Positions 5,103-5,379 of a DNA stretch of 5,379 nt are shown piece after piece. The position numbers and the translations under genes are program-made. The notes beneath the pieces were generated by a model. That model did no database searches and had not been told where the DNA came from. It saw only the letters and a list, made by a program, of their open reading frames with translations. The stretch is taken from NCBI GenBank assembly GCA_964639275.1, contig CAZXCQ010000355.1, positions 1 through 5,379 on the forward strand, given 5' to 3'. Every line of letters starts with the position of its first letter. The stretch's first letter is position 1. The stretch comes from CAZXCQ01 sp964639275 (GTDB lineage Bacteria; Desulfobacterota; DSM-4660; Desulfatiglandales; Desulfatiglandaceae).

Positions 5103-5379
5103 GTGGAAAATAACAAGTTGATAAGGAATTACCCTGGATGCATTCTTATTGCCCTGTTTTTTTTGTTTAACCTCATCTTTTTCCCCTCAATATCCAACGG
5201 GGAAGAAAGCAAAAAGGATCTCCCGCCCAGGAAGATCACGGTTGCACCGGAATATCCAAGTGTTGTTGTTGCCGAAGATGAAGACGTGAGCGTAGATATG
5301 ATCGTTCGAAACGGGGGGAGGCAAGGTGAAACGATCGATCTTTCTATCACATCGGTCCCCAAGGGCTGGAAGGCATGGT
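5103..5379 (+). CDS. Secreted NEW3-domain (COG1470-like) protein, N-terminal part only
   Basis: The frame starts at GTG 5103, with AGGAGG (5091-5096) six bases upstream, and is open to the window end: 92 codons visible. Residues 1-33 look like a signal peptide with a strongly hydrophobic core (ILIALFFLFNLIFF) and a likely cut near S-I-S-N-G. From about residue 44 the sequence (ITVAPEYPSVVVAEDEDV, then DMIVRNGGRQGETIDLSIT, then VPKGWKAW) matches the pattern of NEW3 domains, immunoglobulin-like beta domains found in secreted or membrane-anchored proteins. COG1470-type proteins usually carry several such domains and a C-terminal membrane anchor, and are often next to ABC-2 type transporter genes; neither can be seen here. 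Its promoter carries the same repeat box as P1 and P3. A run of eight T residues (5157-5164) lies in the signal-peptide coding part. Confidence 0.88.
   Translation, partial: MENNKLIRNYPGCILIALFFLFNLIFFPSISNGEESKKDLPPRKITVAPEYPSVVVAEDEDVSVDMIVRNGGRQGETIDLSITSVPKGWKAW

Noticed and set aside
5157..5164. Run of eight T residues as a phase-variation tract in the NEW3 gene
   Set aside because: The frame is open and coherent on both sides, and the run simply encodes hydrophobic signal-peptide residues.
1..5379. CRISPR array, tRNA, rRNA or insertion sequence
   Set aside because: No spaced identical repeats, cloverleaf-like segment or transposase signature was seen on either strand.

Overview
The window reads as bacterial chromosome of moderate GC content. 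Gene style (a CusS/CopS-like kinase, a two-PDZ HtrA-like protein, a NEW3-domain secreted protein, GTG and TTG starts with good Shine-Dalgarno sites) suggests a Gram-negative, possibly a Desulfobacterota (sulfate-reducer-like) genome. That placement is inference from protein style only; there is no rRNA or marker gene to confirm it.

Layout, all genes on the + strand. Bases 1-343 carry no convincing gene but hold several inverted repeats and a weak promoter. Bases 344-1021 encode an OmpR/PhoB-family response regulator and 999-2396 its histidine kinase, overlapping by 23 bases. At 2487-2693 lies a very short lipoprotein-like reading frame of doubtful integrity. At 2848-3321 is an unrecognised helical 157-residue protein. 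It overlaps by 4 bases with 3318-4748, a periplasmic HtrA/DegP-like protein with two PDZ domains whose catalytic serine is replaced by threonine. That gene overlaps by 4 bases with a 63-residue frame at 4745-4936. At 5103 a secreted NEW3-domain (COG1470-like) protein begins and runs off the window end.

The most informative signal is non-coding. Three intergenic sites (near 2432, 2743 and 5029) each carry three 7-base units of the type TGTAAT / TGWAAG / TGWAAG spaced exactly 11 bp apart, the geometry bound by OmpR/PhoB-family regulators. In each, a -10-like hexamer starts 10 bases after the last unit. They precede the lipoprotein frame, the 157-residue/HtrA operon and the NEW3 gene. The simplest reading is one local regulon: the kinase senses an envelope condition, and the regulator turns on a set of envelope proteins that includes a probably protease-dead HtrA scaffold or chaperone and a secreted NEW3 protein. 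The binding assignment is inference; the repeats themselves are directly visible.
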